64,000 nt of DNA from Muribaculaceae bacterium (GTDB lineage Bacteria; Bacteroidota; Bacteroidia; Bacteroidales; Muribaculaceae), in contig JAFTDD010000086.1 of the NCBI GenBank assembly GCA_017454355.1, forward strand, positions 1 to 64,000, written 5' to 3'. Below the pieces are notes generated by a model, which saw only the letters and a list, made by a program, of their open reading frames with translations, was not told where the DNA came from and made no database searches. A program made the position numbers and the translations under genes. This document shows, one piece after another, positions 54,108-63,200 of this stretch. Within the stretch, counting starts at the first letter, position 1. Each line of letters starts with the position of its first letter.

Positions 54108-56511
54108 AATATTGCGGAGTGTTTCCGCCGGTTGGGGACGCTTCAAGCGATGGTACAAATCGCTGTACAGCGGCCGTCCGTGGTATGTCAAGACATTGTC
54201 GGCCGTGGGAACGGTCATCGTGGCCTTCCTGCTCTATTTGCTTGCCGTTGACATCAACTTCCTGTGGCTCTTTGGTTCATCACCAAGCACCGACCAAGTG
54301 ATGCACCCCGACACCGTCGAGGCCAGCATCATCTATAGCGCCGACGGCGTGGTGATTGGCAAATACTTTGACGAGAACCGCACGCCGGTACCCTACGACT
54401 CAATCACACCCGCCTTCTTTGACGTGCTCATCGACACCGAGGACGAGCGTTTCTACTCCCACCACGGCATCGACTATCAGGCCCTGGGCGCCGCCATCAA
54501 GGACATGGTGCTGCGCGGCCGGCCGCGTGGCGCGAGCACCATCACCCAGCAACTGGTCAAGAACATGTTCCGCATGCGCAGCGGCAAAGAGTACACCACC
54601 GGCCTGCTGGGCTACATCCCCGGCATGAAAATCATCATCGCCAAGAGCAAGGAGTGGATTTTGGCGACCAAGATTGAGTGGTTCTTTGACAAAAAGGCAA
54701 TTCTCGAGATGTATGCCAACACGGTGGACTTCGGCAGCAACGCGTTTGGCATCAAGACAGCCGCCAAGACCTATTTCAACACCACTCCGTCGCGGCTCAA
54801 CGTGCAGCAGTGTGCCACGCTGGTGGGCCTGCTCAAGGCCACCACAGCCTATAACCCGCGCATCAACCCCAAGAACAGCCTCGCGCGCCGCAACGTTGTG
54901 CTCGACAACCTATGCAACGCCGGCCACATCAGCCACGAGGCGTGCGACTCGGTCAAGAGGCTGCCCATCGAACTGGACTTCTCGGTCGAAAGCCCCCTTG
55001 ACGGACAGGCGCTCTACTTCCGCCAGGCGGTGGCCGACGAGTTGCAGGCATGGTGCCGCGAAAGCGGCTACAACCTGTGGCGCGATGGCCTCAAGATTCA
55101 CACCACGCTCGACACACGCATGCAGCGGATGGCCGAGCAGGCCGTGGTCAGCCACATGAAGACGCTCCAGCAACGCTTTTGGCAACACTGGGGGCATGAG
55201 GACTGCTGGGTGAACGAGCGAGGCGAGGTAATCGAGGGCTTTGTCGAGGACAAGGCACGCAACACCGACACCTACCGCCGACTGCTCGCGCGATACCCCA
55301 CCAACCTTGACTCGGTGGACTACTATATGAACCAGCCGCACCGCGTCCACCTCTTTGACTACGATACCGACACGTTGACGGCCGAAATGAGTTCGATGGA
55401 CTCGATACGCTATATGCTCCACTTCCTGCACGCCGGCTTCCTCGCCGTGGAACCGGCCACAGGCCACGTCAAGGCATGGGTGGGCGATGTGGACTACAAG
55501 ACGTGGAAATACGACAAAGTGAAAGCCATGCACCAGCCGGGCAGCACGTTCAAACTGATGGTCTATGCCGCGGCGCTTGAGCGGGGACTCACGCCGTGCA
55601 CCCGCCGGCGCGACCAAATGCTCGACACGGTGCTGCCGGAGCCTGACGGTCAACTGAAGCACTGGCGCCCGATGAACGCCAACGGACGCTTCAGCGGCGC
55701 CGAGATGACGCTGCGACAGGCGTTTGCCCAAAGCGTGAATAGCGTGGCCGTGCGCGTGGGGCTCGACGTGGGCATCGACAACGTTGCCAACACAGCCACC
55801 GCCATGGGCATCAGCGGACCGCTCGACAAGAAGCCGGCTCTGTGCCTGGGCGCCAGCGATGTCAACCTCGTCGACCTGGTGAAGGCCTACTGCACCGTCG
55901 CCAACGACGGCGACCGCCGCGAGCCGGTGCTCGTGACGCGCATTGAGGACCGCGACGGCAAAGTCATCTACACCGCCGAGCAGGAAATGTTTGCACCCTA
56001 CCGCGCCATCCAATACCGTACGGCGTTCCTGCTGCAACAGATGCTGATGGCCACGCGCACCGACGCCGGCGGCACCGGTGCCGCCCTCAACGCCTACATC
56101 AACGGCACAATGCTCGACACCGACATCGGCGGCAAGACCGGCACGAGCAACCGCAACGCCGACGCGTGGTTTGTGGGCGTGACGCCCAACCTGGTGTGTG
56201 GCGTGTGGGTTGGCGGCGAGTACCGCCAGATTCATTTCCGCAACGGTGCCCTGGGCCAGGGCAGCCGCGCCGCGCTGCCCATCGTGGGCACCTTCCTGCG
56301 TAGCCTCCTGTGCGACCCCGACTTCAAGCGTTACCACGCCCGCTTCGGTTCCCCCAAGCAATACATCAACCCGGACGACTACCGCGACTGCGGCACCATC
56401 GAGGTCGACACCATCCCCGTCGACAGCCTCCCCGTGGACAGCCTCCCGCCAGACACCCTCAACGTCCTTCCCCCAAAGCACGACGCTCCAATCGACACTC
56501 TCCCCGCGTGA
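54088..56511 (+). CDS. Penicillin-binding protein 1A, bifunctional transglycosylase/transpeptidase
   Basis: 807 residues. A short cytoplasmic tail, one membrane helix (about 38-60), a GT51 transglycosylase (about 95-270) with the catalytic glutamates in EDERFYSHHG (about 118) and the RPRGASTITQQLVKN motif (about 146), then a transpeptidase domain. The latter has SxxK in PGSTFK (about 484), SVN (about 549) and KTGTSN (about 682). It polymerises and cross-links peptidoglycan in the periplasm. The Pro/Asp-rich C-terminus (SLPVDSLPPDTL) is low complexity. The ricT-gldH-PBP1A order known in Bacteroides is here split by TRIC, gtrA, GT-C-like, polA and MATE genes. Confidence 0.95.
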   Translation: MLKLLTKILRSVSAGWGRFKRWYKSLYSGRPWYVKTLSAVGTVIVAFLLYLLAVDINFLWLFGSSPSTDQVMHPDTVEASIIYSADGVVIGKYFDENRTPVPYDSITPAFFDVLIDTEDERFYSHHGIDYQALGAAIKDMVLRGRPRGASTITQQLVKNMFRMRSGKEYTTGLLGYIPGMKIIIAKSKEWILATKIEWFFDKKAILEMYANTVDFGSNAFGIKTAAKTYFNTTPSRLNVQQCATLVGLLKATTAYNPRINPKNSLARRNVVLDNLCNAGHISHEACDSVKRLPIELDFSVESPLDGQALYFRQAVADELQAWCRESGYNLWRDGLKIHTTLDTRMQRMAEQAVVSHMKTLQQRFWQHWGHEDCWVNERGEVIEGFVEDKARNTDTYRRLLARYPTNLDSVDYYMNQPHRVHLFDYDTDTLTAEMSSMDSIRYMLHFLHAGFLAVEPATGHVKAWVGDVDYKTWKYDKVKAMHQPGSTFKLMVYAAALERGLTPCTRRRDQMLDTVLPEPDGQLKHWRPMNANGRFSGAEMTLRQAFAQSVNSVAVRVGLDVGIDNVANTATAMGISGPLDKKPALCLGASDVNLVDLVKAYCTVANDGDRREPVLVTRIEDRDGKVIYTAEQEMFAPYRAIQYRTAFLLQQMLMATRTDAGGTGAALNAYINGTMLDTDIGGKTGTSNRNADAWFVGVTPNLVCGVWVGGEYRQIHFRNGALGQGSRAALPIVGTFLRSLLCDPDFKRYHARFGSPKQYINPDDYRDCGTIEVDTIPVDSLPVDSLPPDTLNVLPPKHDAPIDTLPA

Positions 56512-56538
56512 TATTTGGCATATAGGTCATTTTGCAGG

Positions 56539-56650
56539 CTGGAAAGCGCTCAAATCGTCGTGTTTATCGTCGATTTGGGCGTTTCCAGGTTTTGAGAGGC
56601 AAAATTGATCGATAAAAGCGGTTGATTTACCGCAAAGGTAACTCAACCGC
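56539..56650. terminator. Two hairpins between convergent PBP1A and DUF3089 genes
   Basis: The first (56539-56588) pairs CTGGAAAGCGCTCAAATCG with CGATTTGGGCGTTTCCAG. The second (56618-56650) pairs GCGGTTGA with TCAACCGC and TTACC with GGTAA; on the minus strand it is followed by CTTTTATC, so it likely ends the DUF3089 transcript. The first resembles the hairpin units at 62131-62226. Confidence 0.65.
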
Positions 56651-56681
56651 TGTATAGCACAAAAGACGAGGCACTTAGTAG

Positions 56682-57608
56682 TTATTGCTTTGCCAGGAAG
56701 GCTGCGACGCGCTTTGCAACGTTGTCCTTGATGTTGCAGAAGAAGATTGAGTAGTCGTCCTGGTGGTAACTTTGTGGGCCGGCAAAGTCCGGCATCTCGT
56801 TAGGGACAGCGCGAGCATTGGTGATGACGGTGCCGCGGGCGACGCACACTCTGGCGTCGGCGCCAATGTCGCAAATCTCGGTAGTGAAGGTGGCCTCGTT
56901 GGCAACGAGTGAGCCGAGGTTGTCGCTTGCCGGGGCATAAGTGTCATCGCGCTTCCAGTTGAGTGGGTTGATGGCGATGCCTCCCGGCAGCAGCGCGGCA
57001 GTCGGGGCGTTTGCCTGCTCGTTCTTCGGCCCCTCGGCGTGCCAACTGATGATTACACCCGTGTCTGTCTCGCCGGTGGCGAACTTCAAATGAGGACAGG
57101 CGGCGAGGTCGTCGGCAGTGATGGAGTAGCCAATGGCATAGGCGGCCACCATACGCTCGTAGCGGTCGGGGTGTTGCCGGAAATACCGCTTGAGCACCAT
57201 TCGGGCAATGGCTGCGCCCTGGCTGTGGCCCGCGAGAATGAACGGGCGTCCCTGATTGTAGTGCTCGAAGTAGTAGTCGAGAGCGGCGGTGATGTCATCG
57301 TATGGGCCGGTGAGCACAGAGGTGATCTCACCGGTCTTTAGCCAAGTCTCGCCCGCAAGTTTCATTCCGGCCTGGCGGTAGTAGGGAATGAAAACGTTGG
57401 TGGAATCATCGAATACGCTCGACTTGATGGCGTGCTCAATTACTACGCCCTCGAGCATCTCGGCGTTGCCGAGCGTAGCGTAGTCCGGGTCACCCTCGTT
57501 GGCGCCCATATACACCGTGGAGTAGATGTAGAACGTGTCAACATCCTTGGTAACATCGGGCAATTTGTACCAGTTGTCCTTTTGAGAGTAGTCGATAATA
57601 TTGTCCAT
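56682..57608 (-). CDS. DUF3089 alpha/beta-hydrolase-like protein
   Basis: 308 residues with no clear signal peptide. The nucleophile elbow GHSQGAAIAR (about residues 126-135) and YDDITAALDYYFEHYN just before it match DUF3089 proteins, a lipase/esterase-like group. Later residues include a TDTGVIISWHAEG segment. The likely acid and histidine cannot be assigned by eye. Substrate unknown. It lies 125 bases downstream of the epimerase on the same strand, with GGCAGAATTTCTC repeat words between. Confidence 0.8.
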   Translation of the reverse strand: MDNIIDYSQKDNWYKLPDVTKDVDTFYIYSTVYMGANEGDPDYATLGNAEMLEGVVIEHAIKSSVFDDSTNVFIPYYRQAGMKLAGETWLKTGEITSVLTGPYDDITAALDYYFEHYNQGRPFILAGHSQGAAIARMVLKRYFRQHPDRYERMVAAYAIGYSITADDLAACPHLKFATGETDTGVIISWHAEGPKNEQANAPTAALLPGGIAINPLNWKRDDTYAPASDNLGSLVANEATFTTEICDIGADARVCVARGTVITNARAVPNEMPDFAGPQSYHQDDYSIFFCNIKDNVAKRVAAFLAKQ

Positions 57609-57733
57609 CGCTATTTAATTAAGTTTCTATAGTAGATAAATTGATAGTTATGAGAAATTCTGCCCCTACAAATATCCGCTTATTATTAACCTGGGTATCA
57701 ATCACTTTTACGTCAGAAACTTGAGTTATTATT

Positions 57734-58690
57734 TTAAGGTTTTGACAAGCGGCGCGACAGTTTGTCGAGCATGTCGATAGTCATCATCTCGAGGTCATAC
57801 TCGGGTTTCCAGCCCCACTCCATGCGGGCGCACGTGTCGTCCAGTTTGTTTGGCCACGACTCGGCGATGCCCTGCCGCAGCGGGTCCACCTCATAGCGCA
57901 TCTCAAACTCGGGCAGGTGCTCGCGTATCTTGCTCGCGATAATCTCCGGGTCGAAACTCATCGCCGCGATATTAAACGAGTTGCGGTGGCGCAGTTTGCT
58001 CGGGTCGGCCTCCATAATCTCGATAGCGGCGCGCAACGCGTCGGGCATATACATCATGTCCATAAACGTGCCCGGCGCGATGGGGCAGACAAACTCCTCG
58101 CCCCTGACGGCGCTATAGTAGATGTCCACCGCATAGTCTGTCGTACCACCGCCCGGCGGCGTCACATAACTTATCAGGCCCGGAAAGCGCACCGAGCGCG
58201 TGTCCACGCCGTACTTCAAGTTATAATAGTTGCTCAGCAACTCGCCCGTCACCTTGGTGATACCATAGACGGTTTTGGGCTGCTGGATGGTGTCTTGTGG
58301 CGTGCCGTCCTTTGGAGCGGTGGGTCCAAACGAGCCAATGGAACTGGGCGTGAACACGGCGCACTTCTTCTCGCGCGCCACTTCCAGCACGTTGAGCAGT
58401 CCGTCAATGCCAATGTGCCACGCCAGCAGCGGCTTGTTCTCGGCGACAGCGCTGAGCAATGCCGCCAGATTATAGATGGTGTCAACGTGGTAGCGGTCGA
58501 CGGCCTCGGCAATCTGCCGCGCGTTGGTGATATCCACCTCCATCGACGGGCCACTCTCGGCAAGCTCGCCGCGAGGCTCGGCACCCTTGATGTAGCCGGC
58601 GACGATGTCGCCGCTGTAGATGCTTCTCAACTTCATTGTCAGCTCAGAGCCAATCTGCCCAGTGGAGCCGATTACCAGCACATTCTTCAT
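57734..58690 (-). CDS. NAD-dependent epimerase/dehydratase, L-threonine 3-dehydrogenase-like
   Basis: 318 residues, extended SDR fold. NAD-binding GSTGQIGSEL (about 8-17), active-site YGITK (about 142-146) and FTPSSIGSFGP (about 115-125), then a variable substrate half with RFPGLISYVTPPGGGTTDYA. This closely resembles the UDP-sugar-epimerase-like threonine dehydrogenases that oxidise L-threonine to 2-amino-3-ketobutyrate. A kbl partner is not visible nearby, so the substrate is not proven. A possible -7 box TAAATTTG is at 58713-58720 on the minus strand. Confidence 0.88.
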   Translation of the reverse strand: MKNVLVIGSTGQIGSELTMKLRSIYSGDIVAGYIKGAEPRGELAESGPSMEVDITNARQIAEAVDRYHVDTIYNLAALLSAVAENKPLLAWHIGIDGLLNVLEVAREKKCAVFTPSSIGSFGPTAPKDGTPQDTIQQPKTVYGITKVTGELLSNYYNLKYGVDTRSVRFPGLISYVTPPGGGTTDYAVDIYYSAVRGEEFVCPIAPGTFMDMMYMPDALRAAIEIMEADPSKLRHRNSFNIAAMSFDPEIIASKIREHLPEFEMRYEVDPLRQGIAESWPNKLDDTCARMEWGWKPEYDLEMMTIDMLDKLSRRLSKP

Positions 58691-58928
58691 AGGACGGTCA
58701 TGTATTAACGTGCAAATTTACACAGAATTTTTGAATTTCGACACCGCCGCCGCAAAAAATCCGTCCCACCCGCGGTTTTTCATACCTAAAATACCGCAAC
58801 TCAATATTTTTCCCGATAATTCCCGAAAAATTGGTGAAGAATCACGAGAAAAATCGACGGGAATAGACGTTGTCATAGACGTAAATTGACGCTAAACAAG
58901 CATTGTCTTCTTCCATTTCGGCACTTTT

Positions 58929-60065
58929 TCAAGTGGATTCAGTAAGATAGTTCAGGTAATTGTCACGCGTGATGACTACCTGCCCGGCAACAGGATAAGC
59001 GTCGATGAACGACCGGGGGAAAGAAGTGTTAGACTTCTTGGGGTTCCATTTCATCTCAAAGGCGGCAAATGTGCCGTCACTCTCCTCAATATAATCAATT
59101 TCCTGTTGTGACTTGGTGCGCCAGAAGTAGATGTTGCAGTAATGTCGTCGGTAGTGGTTGAACTTGATGCGCTCCGAAATAAAGAAATTCTCCCAAAGCG
59201 CACCCACATCATCACGCATGTCAAGAGGGGCGAATTGCTGAATGACGGCATTGCGCACCCCGTTGTCGTAAAAATAGATTTTCTTTGCTTTCTTCAACTC
59301 GTTGCGTAGATTGCGGCTCAATCCGTTTAGACGGAAAATGACAAAACATTTCTCCAACAAGTCGATATATCGTTCCACCGTCTTGGCATCGCTGTCAACC
59401 ATTTGAGCCAGTTCGTAGTAGGATACTTCCGCCCCCACTTGGAATGCGATGGCTTTCAACAATTTGTTGAGCAACTCAGGTTTGCGTATGTTTTCGGCGG
59501 TGAGGATGTCCTTATAGAGGTAGCTCTCGGTTAGCGAGTTGAGCAACTGGCGAGCATCGCCGCCAGCGGTGAGGATGTCAGGATAAGAGCCATAGATGAG
59601 GCGTGTTTCAAGCAACCGATTGACATCGAGATAGCCCGAAGTCTTGTATATCTCATTGGTCGAGATTGGGAACATACGATACTCGAATTTGCGCCCTGTT
59701 AACGGTTCGTTGAGCCGGTTGCGCAATTCGAAAGCCGACGATCCGGTGGCAATCACTTGCACGTCAGGCATATTATCCACCATTATCTTGATTGTCAGGC
59801 CAATATTGTCAACCTTTTGAGCCTCGTCGATAACAACAACCTTGGCATCGCCCACAAGCAATTGCAATTCTTTCAGATTACGATTAGTAAGCAGTGACAC
59901 CGTAGTCGCCTCATCGCAATTGAGAAACAGCACCTTATCAGTCCGTTCCTTGACAAATACCTTGAGCAGGGTTGTTTTCCCTACCTGCCTCGCACCGAGC
60001 AGCAAGATTGCCTTGTGCCGGAAACACCGCTCCCGGATAATCGGTAATAACTCTCGTTGATACAT
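58929..60065 (-). CDS. AAA ATPase with DUF4143 C-terminus (copy 1)
   Basis: 378 residues from MYQRELLPIIRERC. P-loop GARQVGKTT (about 24-32), Walker B VVVIDEAQ (about 85-92), sensor-like VIATGSSAFELRNRLNEPL (about 112-130), then a DUF4143 region with a winged helix (SYYELAQMVDSDAKTVERYI) and a nuclease-like end (QQEIDYIEESDGTFAAFEMKWN). Such proteins are common in accessory regions and their function is not established. AT-richer than the core genes. It is divergent from a second member at 60742. Confidence 0.88.
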   Translation of the reverse strand: MYQRELLPIIRERCFRHKAILLLGARQVGKTTLLKVFVKERTDKVLFLNCDEATTVSLLTNRNLKELQLLVGDAKVVVIDEAQKVDNIGLTIKIMVDNMPDVQVIATGSSAFELRNRLNEPLTGRKFEYRMFPISTNEIYKTSGYLDVNRLLETRLIYGSYPDILTAGGDARQLLNSLTESYLYKDILTAENIRKPELLNKLLKAIAFQVGAEVSYYELAQMVDSDAKTVERYIDLLEKCFVIFRLNGLSRNLRNELKKAKKIYFYDNGVRNAVIQQFAPLDMRDDVGALWENFFISERIKFNHYRRHYCNIYFWRTKSQQEIDYIEESDGTFAAFEMKWNPKKSNTSFPRSFIDAYPVAGQVVITRDNYLNYLTEST

Positions 60066-60086
60066 AGTCAAATCGCAGTTTTGCCG

Positions 60087-60094
60087 CAAAGATA
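60087..60094 (-). promoter_or_regulatory. -7 box for AAA ATPase copy 1
   Basis: TATCTTTG on the minus strand at 60087-60094, 22 bases before the start codon. A TTGC about 20 bases upstream is a weak -33. The leader would be very short. Confidence 0.65.
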
Positions 60095-60380
60095 TACTTT
60101 TCCTGCCAAATGTGCAACTTTTTTGGATTGTAATCCGAAAATTCTTTGACTTTTTTGGATTATAATCCTAAAAATACCCCTCTTTTGAGGATTCGGGTCG
60201 CGTAGATTACTGTGTGACATCGGAGAACGCCCAACCACACAACATATTCCGGGAATTAAGAAGACAATCAAGTACAATTACTGAGCGTCCACTTTAAAAG
60301 TAGAAAACTAATGAACTACAAATTTCACGAATTGAACAAAATCATCAATTTACGGATTTTACGTGAGAACCACTTTTTTT

Positions 60381-60676
60381 GACAAAAGAACAGAAGGAAC
60401 AAAAGAAATTCACGCCAATTCACGAGAATTCACGGGAGATTATTTCGGCCGGTTTTTGCATTGACTTTTCGCAAATTTCGCACGATTTTTGCATTGACTT
60501 TTTTTGACAAAAGAACAGAAGGAACAAAAGAAATTCACGCCAATTCACGAGAATTCACGGGAGATTATTTCGGCCGGTTTTTGCATTGACTTTTCGCAAA
60601 TTTTGACTGATTTTTGCATTGACTTTTCGCAAATTTCGCACGATTTTTGCATTGACTTTTCGCAAATTTTATTAAT
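60381..60676. repeat. 125-bp tandem duplication followed by a 33-bp tandem repeat
   Basis: 60381-60478 recurs at 60506-60603 with essentially no change (period 125 bp; starts GACAAAAGAACAGAAGGAAC). Within and after it, the unit TTTTTGCATTGACTTTTCGC, followed by AAATTT, occurs from 60453, 60578, 60611 and 60644, the last three with an exact 33-bp period; a truncated copy starts at 60487. The array ends 3 bases before the second ATPase's promoter box. 60180-60380 holds nothing recognisable. Confidence 0.9.
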
Positions 60677-60680
60677 TTTG
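60673..60680 (+). promoter_or_regulatory. -7 box for AAA ATPase copy 2
   Basis: TAATTTTG at 60673-60680. The repeat units directly upstream supply TTTTTGCATTG, so the -33 region lies inside the last 33-bp repeat (60646-60654). Confidence 0.6.
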
Positions 60681-60741
60681 CAGGTGCAAACGACTAATTG
60701 CTTGCACTTTGTTTCTGTTTCTTTAATGCGACATTCTTATT

Positions 60742-62088
60742 ATGACTTATTTCAAGAGGCTCATTGATGACAAACTGCTGCAGTGGAAAGACGCCCCAGA
60801 CCGCAAACCATTGCTCCTGCGCGGAGCCCGACAGGTAGGGAAGTCAACCGCTGTCAGAGAATTCGGACGGCAATTCCGCTATTTTCTGGAGATCAATCTG
60901 GAAAAGCAACCGGCACTCCGACAACTGTTCACCGAGGATATCAATGTGAAAAAAACATGCGAGAAACTCAGTGCTATCCTTGCCGTGCCCATCAAGCCCG
61001 GAGAGACCTTGCTATTCATCGACGAGATACAAGCGTCACAAAATGCCATCATGTCGTTGAGGTATTTCAAGGAAGACTTCCCCGAGCTGCACGTCATTGC
61101 CGCCGGCTCTCTCCTTGAGTTTGCTCTGGGAGAAATACCGTCATTCGGCGTAGGGCGCATCCGTTCGATGTACGTCTACCCGTTCTCCTTTGATGAGTTT
61201 CTCGCGGCTCAAGGCCTCGAAGCGATGGTCGGCCTCAAGAGTGACGCAAGCTGTTGCGAGCCTCTTCCAGCGGCAGCTCACAACGCCCTTGTCGAACAGC
61301 TGCGGTCGTTCTACCTTGTCGGAGGTATGCCGGCGGCGGTTGCCATTTGGACACGTGCACACAGCTACGCCGAGGTGTCGCGCGTGCATAACGACATCCT
61401 TGACACCTACCGTGATGACTTTGCCAAATACAAGTCCCGCTTGTCGCCATCGTTGCTATGGCAAGTGCTACGCTCGGCAGCGATGCAGGTCGGCACAAAA
61501 TTCTCATTTACACGGGCGGCACAAGATACTCGGTCGTCGGTTGTCAAGGACGCGCTTCGACTGCTGACGCAAGCCGGACTGATAATACCTGTCACTCACA
61601 GCGATGGCAACGGACTCCCGCTTGGAGCCGAACAGAACGAGAGATTCACCAAATATCTATTCTTTGACTTGGGTGTCATGCAGACAATGCTCGGTGTCAA
61701 CGCGCGAGATATACTGCTTGCCACGGATGTTGACTTTGTCAACAAGGGAGCGGCCTCCGAGATGTTTGCCGGCTTGGAGATGGTCAAATATCAAGACTGC
61801 TACGTGAAAGCGGAGTTGCATTATTGGGTCAACACCGCCCGAGGGACAAACGCCGAAGTTGATTATCTGTGTGCTCGCGATGGCGTTGTACTGCCGGTAA
61901 AGGTCAAGGCGAGCACCCAGGGAGCCATGCAAAGCCTATGGTTCTTCATGCGCAAGCGTCATCTGCAACGTGCCGTAAGAACTTCGCTGGAACATTTCGG
62001 ACAGTTGAGCCGCCAAGACACCGACTCCCCACAGACCGCGTTTCACGTCGACATCGTGCCGCTCTACGCCTTGAGCAACCTCCGCTGA
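60742..62088 (+). CDS. AAA ATPase with DUF4143 C-terminus (copy 2)
   Basis: 448 residues. P-loop RGARQVGKST (about 28-37), Walker B LLFIDEIQ (about 91-98), VIAAGSLLEFALGE (about 118-131), then DUF4143 with RSAAMQVGTKFSFTRAAQD and the nuclease-like end AELHYWVNTARGTNAEVDYL. It is longer than copy 1 and of a different subfamily (GSLLEFAL type). The start follows the repeat array by 60 bases. Function not established; the C-terminal half often binds partner proteins or DNA. Third codon positions differ from the GC-rich core genes, suggesting acquisition. Confidence 0.88.
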   Translation: MTYFKRLIDDKLLQWKDAPDRKPLLLRGARQVGKSTAVREFGRQFRYFLEINLEKQPALRQLFTEDINVKKTCEKLSAILAVPIKPGETLLFIDEIQASQNAIMSLRYFKEDFPELHVIAAGSLLEFALGEIPSFGVGRIRSMYVYPFSFDEFLAAQGLEAMVGLKSDASCCEPLPAAAHNALVEQLRSFYLVGGMPAAVAIWTRAHSYAEVSRVHNDILDTYRDDFAKYKSRLSPSLLWQVLRSAAMQVGTKFSFTRAAQDTRSSVVKDALRLLTQAGLIIPVTHSDGNGLPLGAEQNERFTKYLFFDLGVMQTMLGVNARDILLATDVDFVNKGAASEMFAGLEMVKYQDCYVKAELHYWVNTARGTNAEVDYLCARDGVVLPVKVKASTQGAMQSLWFFMRKRHLQRAVRTSLEHFGQLSRQDTDSPQTAFHVDIVPLYALSNLR

Positions 62089-62130
62089 GACGGCGGCGGC
62101 AACCGAGCGACCATTCATATCACCAAACTC

Positions 62131-62226
62131 GCCTTCCAAATCGCGAAAAAAATCGCCGATTTGGAAACCGAGTTGCCGCTTTGCCTTCCAAATCACGAAA
62201 AAAATCGCCGATTTGGAAACCGAGTT
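62131..62226. repeat. Two tandem hairpin units (CCAAATCGCGAAAAAAATCGC type)
   Basis: A 44-bp unit, each containing CCAAATC / GATTTGG arms around an A-run, is repeated with a 52-bp period (62131-62174, 62183-62226). In the minus frame it reads LGFQIGDFFRDLEG. The rest of 62089-62598 holds a terminator (62477-62521) and otherwise no convincing gene. Confidence 0.85.
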
Positions 62227-62476
62227 CGTATTTCCTTAACCGCATGGAATCTTTGGGATGGCCGACAGCGCCTATTCGCGTCACATCACTACCAGCATCG
62301 CCCTCGACGACCTCTTCGACAACTGAGTGCCAGTCATTAGTCGATAGACGGTGATTGGTTGCGAAGGGTTTTAGTGATTGGTGGTTATAGGGGATTGCTG
62401 TCCGACGTTCCGTTTGTTGTTGAATATAGAAATGCCTGCAATGGTATAGGTTGCGCTCAAAGCTCGCGATAAAATA

Positions 62477-62521
62477 GAAGCCCATCCCATGACACAAAGG
62501 GTGTCTTACGGGGTGGGCTTC
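62477..62521 (-). terminator. Terminator of the TM2 gene
   Basis: GAAGCCCATCCC pairs with GGGGTGGGCTTC and GACAC with GTGTC. On the minus strand the stem is followed by TATTTTATC. It lies about 80 bases past the TM2 gene stop. Confidence 0.8.
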
Positions 62522-62598
62522 GCAAGCATCAAATCTTCATCAGTAATGCACAAAAAGGTTTTGACGGTTACAAATTAATGTGCATCCAGACTACATTC

Positions 62599-63189
62599 TC
62601 AGCTTATAGATTGTTTGATGTGCTCTTTGACTTGCCCTGCTACATCATTATATGGTTCGCCAAATTCAACAGTGAGGAATTCCTTGGCGCGCCGGGCTTC
62701 AATGAAATCACCCTCCAAACCGCTTCCCGAGGCATTTCCAGCTTCAATAAATTGCAGGCGACCATCAACTAATGGCGTAGCCGGCGTCAGGCGCACGTCC
62801 TTTAGGTTGATGATTGGCATCGACCGGAGCCGTGCCGACCGTTGGCCGTTGTAGCCCGCCTTTATAAATTCTATTATGCTATTCTTGATCATCACTAATG
62901 TGTCGTCATACACCAGTAGAGTCAAGTTTTCGCCGTTGATGAAGTGACGTGCCTGTTGCTTTTCGCCCAAAACGATGCTGTTGAATCGTTCGTCAAACTC
63001 CTCGTCGCTCATCATGAATAGCCAGATACCTTCAAGGAGGCCTATTGCCATCGGGATGATGAGGAGTGCCAGAAAGATGATGGATAATCCAGCCAACGGT
63101 TTGGCATATTTTCCTCCCAGATAGAGGTGTTGTATGCCAAATGTCCCCAGTAAGATGGACAGGATTATAGCTGTTTTTCTTTTACGCAT
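62599..63189 (-). CDS. TM2-domain protein with PH-like (DUF4429-type) C-terminus
   Basis: 196 residues. The TM2 domain at the N-terminus has two helices separated by a short turn: KTAIILSILLGTFGIQHLYL (about 5-24) with GGKYAKPLAGL, then helix 2 (about 35-58). The C-terminal region (about 85-190) has the layout of a bacterial PH-like/DUF4429 domain: ENLTLLVYDDTLVMIKN, an internal GYNGQRSAR, INLKDVRL and GRLQFIEAG. It is probably an inner membrane protein with a cytoplasmic domain; role unknown. It begins 11 bases after the zinc-ribbon gene on the same strand. Confidence 0.8.
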   Translation of the reverse strand: MRKRKTAIILSILLGTFGIQHLYLGGKYAKPLAGLSIIFLALLIIPMAIGLLEGIWLFMMSDEEFDERFNSIVLGEKQQARHFINGENLTLLVYDDTLVMIKNSIIEFIKAGYNGQRSARLRSMPIINLKDVRLTPATPLVDGRLQFIEAGNASGSGLEGDFIEARRAKEFLTVEFGEPYNDVAGQVKEHIKQSIS

Positions 63190-63200
63190 GTCTGCTATGA

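Noticed and set aside
60381..60676. Possible CRISPR array
   Set aside because: Units are in direct tandem with no unique spacers of uniform length and no cas genes are present. The REP arrays near 26.2 and 26.9 kb were rejected for the same reason.
60504..60767. Reading frame with repeated FCIDFSQI peptide before the second AAA ATPase
   Set aside because: It is a translation of the 33-bp tandem repeat and overlaps the promoter; there is no domain and no ribosome binding site.
62258..62326. 22-residue frame ending in TTSIALDDLFDN, perhaps the end of a lost gene
   Set aside because: Too short to support; no upstream continuation, as a stop lies 8 codons before.
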